This document shows positions 4,491-5,434 of a stretch of DNA of 5,434 nt, piece after piece (position 1 is the first letter of the stretch; every line of letters starts with the position of its first letter). The notes beneath the pieces were generated by a model. That model worked only from the letters and a program-made list of their open reading frames with translations, made no database searches and was not told where the DNA came from. The DNA comes from Marinospirillum sp. (GTDB lineage Bacteria > Pseudomonadota > Gammaproteobacteria > Pseudomonadales > Halomonadaceae), in NCBI RefSeq assembly GCF_014859565.1, contig NZ_JACUUA010000213.1, positions 1 to 5,434 on the forward strand, given 5' to 3'. Made by a program: the position numbers and the translations under genes.

Positions 4491-5434
4491 ATGCTGACTC
4501 TGAAAGACATCACCGACATGATGCCTGCTGCTCATCTGGCTCATTTACGCAGCGGCATTCGCTCTTTGCTGGAACAAGCGGATTACCACTACAAGGCACG
4601 TATCCACCGACAGATGAATAACTCCAGCCTGCTGGAAATCGAACTGAGTGGCCTGAGTGTTAATAAACCAAAACAACCGATATACGTCCATCTGAAAAGA
4701 ATCTGCACCCTGAGTCTGGACACTATTCAGCAACAGCTGGATGCCTTTGATATTCAGCTGGAACCCTTGCCGGAGGCTTTGAAGGACTACCAGCCTCTGC
4801 TGCCAGTCTACTACCGCAGTCTGTATTCCCCAGAGGCCAGCCTGCTGGTAGATCGGCTGGATGACTGCATCAAACAACCTTCTGCTGAACACTTCTTTGC
4901 TGCAGCACTGTTGCTTGAGCCACAAGCCTACCCGCTTGAATATAAGCTCAATAGCCACACCTGTTTTCTGTCGGCCAACACACCCCTCTGGGCGGCATGT
5001 CAGCTACTCAACCAGACCACGCAACACAGAAGCACTCAGTTTCTGGAGCATGAACTGGTACAGCAGCTGCTGCAGAGTGTCCCTTTTCGCCCGGATGCCA
5101 AGGACTTGAAGCTGGATTGGATGGCCCACATGACCTACCTGGGGTTTCCGGTGCTGTCCGATCAACCTGGTTTAATCCGCTACATCGAACCGAGTCAGCG
5201 AGAAGGCCAAAGCAGTTACCGCTGTATTGATCTGGCACCGGGTAAATACTTCCGGCGTAAACTCCCTGATGCAACAGATGAAGCGGTGAAAGACTTTGCC
5301 AACGCCTTTAAAAATCAGTTTGTCATGACCCTGCACCAGTGCAACGGATCGGCAGAGGATGCAGCAGAAGTGTTTGAGCGGATTTACACCACCGGGCCCA
5401 GCTCCTGCATGAGCCACAAAACAGCTGCCTTTCG
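4491..5434 (+). CDS. Hypothetical phage/plasmid-type protein, partial (open at right edge)
   Basis: From ATG 4491 the frame is open for 314 codons to the right edge. GGGAG (4480-4484) lies 6 bases before the start. The codon use matches the neighbouring plus-strand genes, so this is a real gene. The protein is soluble, Leu/Gln-rich and partly helical in the first 200 residues (for example SLDTIQQQLDAFDIQ), with no signal peptide or membrane span. Near residues 245-290 it reads IDLAPGKYFRRKLPD followed by a helical stretch, then YTTGPSSCMSH (299-309). From memory, a similar PGxY...GPxSCMS arrangement occurs in phage and plasmid proteins of unknown function, in which more domain follows the Cys-Met motif; I cannot confirm this. 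I assign no function. It follows the RadC-like gene after a 92-base gap containing a terminator-like hairpin, so it may be separately controlled. Confidence 0.85.
   Translation, partial: MLTLKDITDMMPAAHLAHLRSGIRSLLEQADYHYKARIHRQMNNSSLLEIELSGLSVNKPKQPIYVHLKRICTLSLDTIQQQLDAFDIQLEPLPEALKDYQPLLPVYYRSLYSPEASLLVDRLDDCIKQPSAEHFFAAALLLEPQAYPLEYKLNSHTCFLSANTPLWAACQLLNQTTQHRSTQFLEHELVQQLLQSVPFRPDAKDLKLDWMAHMTYLGFPVLSDQPGLIRYIEPSQREGQSSYRCIDLAPGKYFRRKLPDATDEAVKDFANAFKNQFVMTLHQCNGSAEDAAEVFERIYTTGPSSCMSHKTAAF

Noticed and set aside
4545..5417. Minus-strand frames and a short plus-strand frame in the right-hand part
   Set aside because: A single plus-strand frame from 4491 to the edge explains the whole stretch with a ribosome binding site and consistent codon use.
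864..5434. A dedicated anti-phage defence system
   Set aside because: The recognised genes fit a mobile-element recombination module. None is a known defence effector or sensor, so a defence label would be a guess.

Overview
The window looks like the recombination and accessory core of a mobile element (integrative element, large plasmid or phage-like island) in a gammaproteobacterium. The host guess rests on roughly balanced GC content, proteobacterial Shine-Dalgarno sites and the style of the proteins, so it is an inference. No integrase, transfer gene, tRNA, rRNA, CRISPR array or insertion sequence is visible.

Layout. Positions 1-424 hold the 5' part of a minus-strand gene that runs off the left edge. 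I do not recognise its product, and it was found by reading the reverse strand. Positions 425-863 form a divergent, partly AT-rich control region with several inverted repeats and a strong terminator-like hairpin just before the next gene. From 864 to the right edge, five plus-strand genes follow: a DUF932 protein (864-1829), a YqaJ-family lambda-exonuclease-like nuclease (1927-2961), a Gp3-like protein with a cysteine cluster (2954-3832), a short RadC-like JAMM-domain protein (3904-4398), and a gene of unknown function open to the right edge (4491-5434).

How the genes may work together. The nuclease and the Gp3-like gene overlap by 8 bases and are probably translationally coupled. The set DUF932, YqaJ nuclease, Gp3-like and RadC-like recurs on conjugative elements and plasmids of gammaproteobacteria, as far as I recall, and fits processing of double-strand ends or element DNA. 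No single-strand annealing protein is recognisable, so the strand-annealing partner is either outside the window or one of the unassigned proteins.

The most unusual feature is in the gaps. Three of the five plus-strand genes (first, second and fifth) are each preceded by a GC-rich hairpin directly followed by CTTTTTT, the form of an intrinsic terminator. Each hairpin ends only 17-25 bases before the start codon, so it lies in the leader of the downstream gene. Two of these leaders share a near-identical 17-base segment. This argues for a repeated regulatory device, such as attenuation, antitermination or 5'-end protection, rather than random intergenic DNA.
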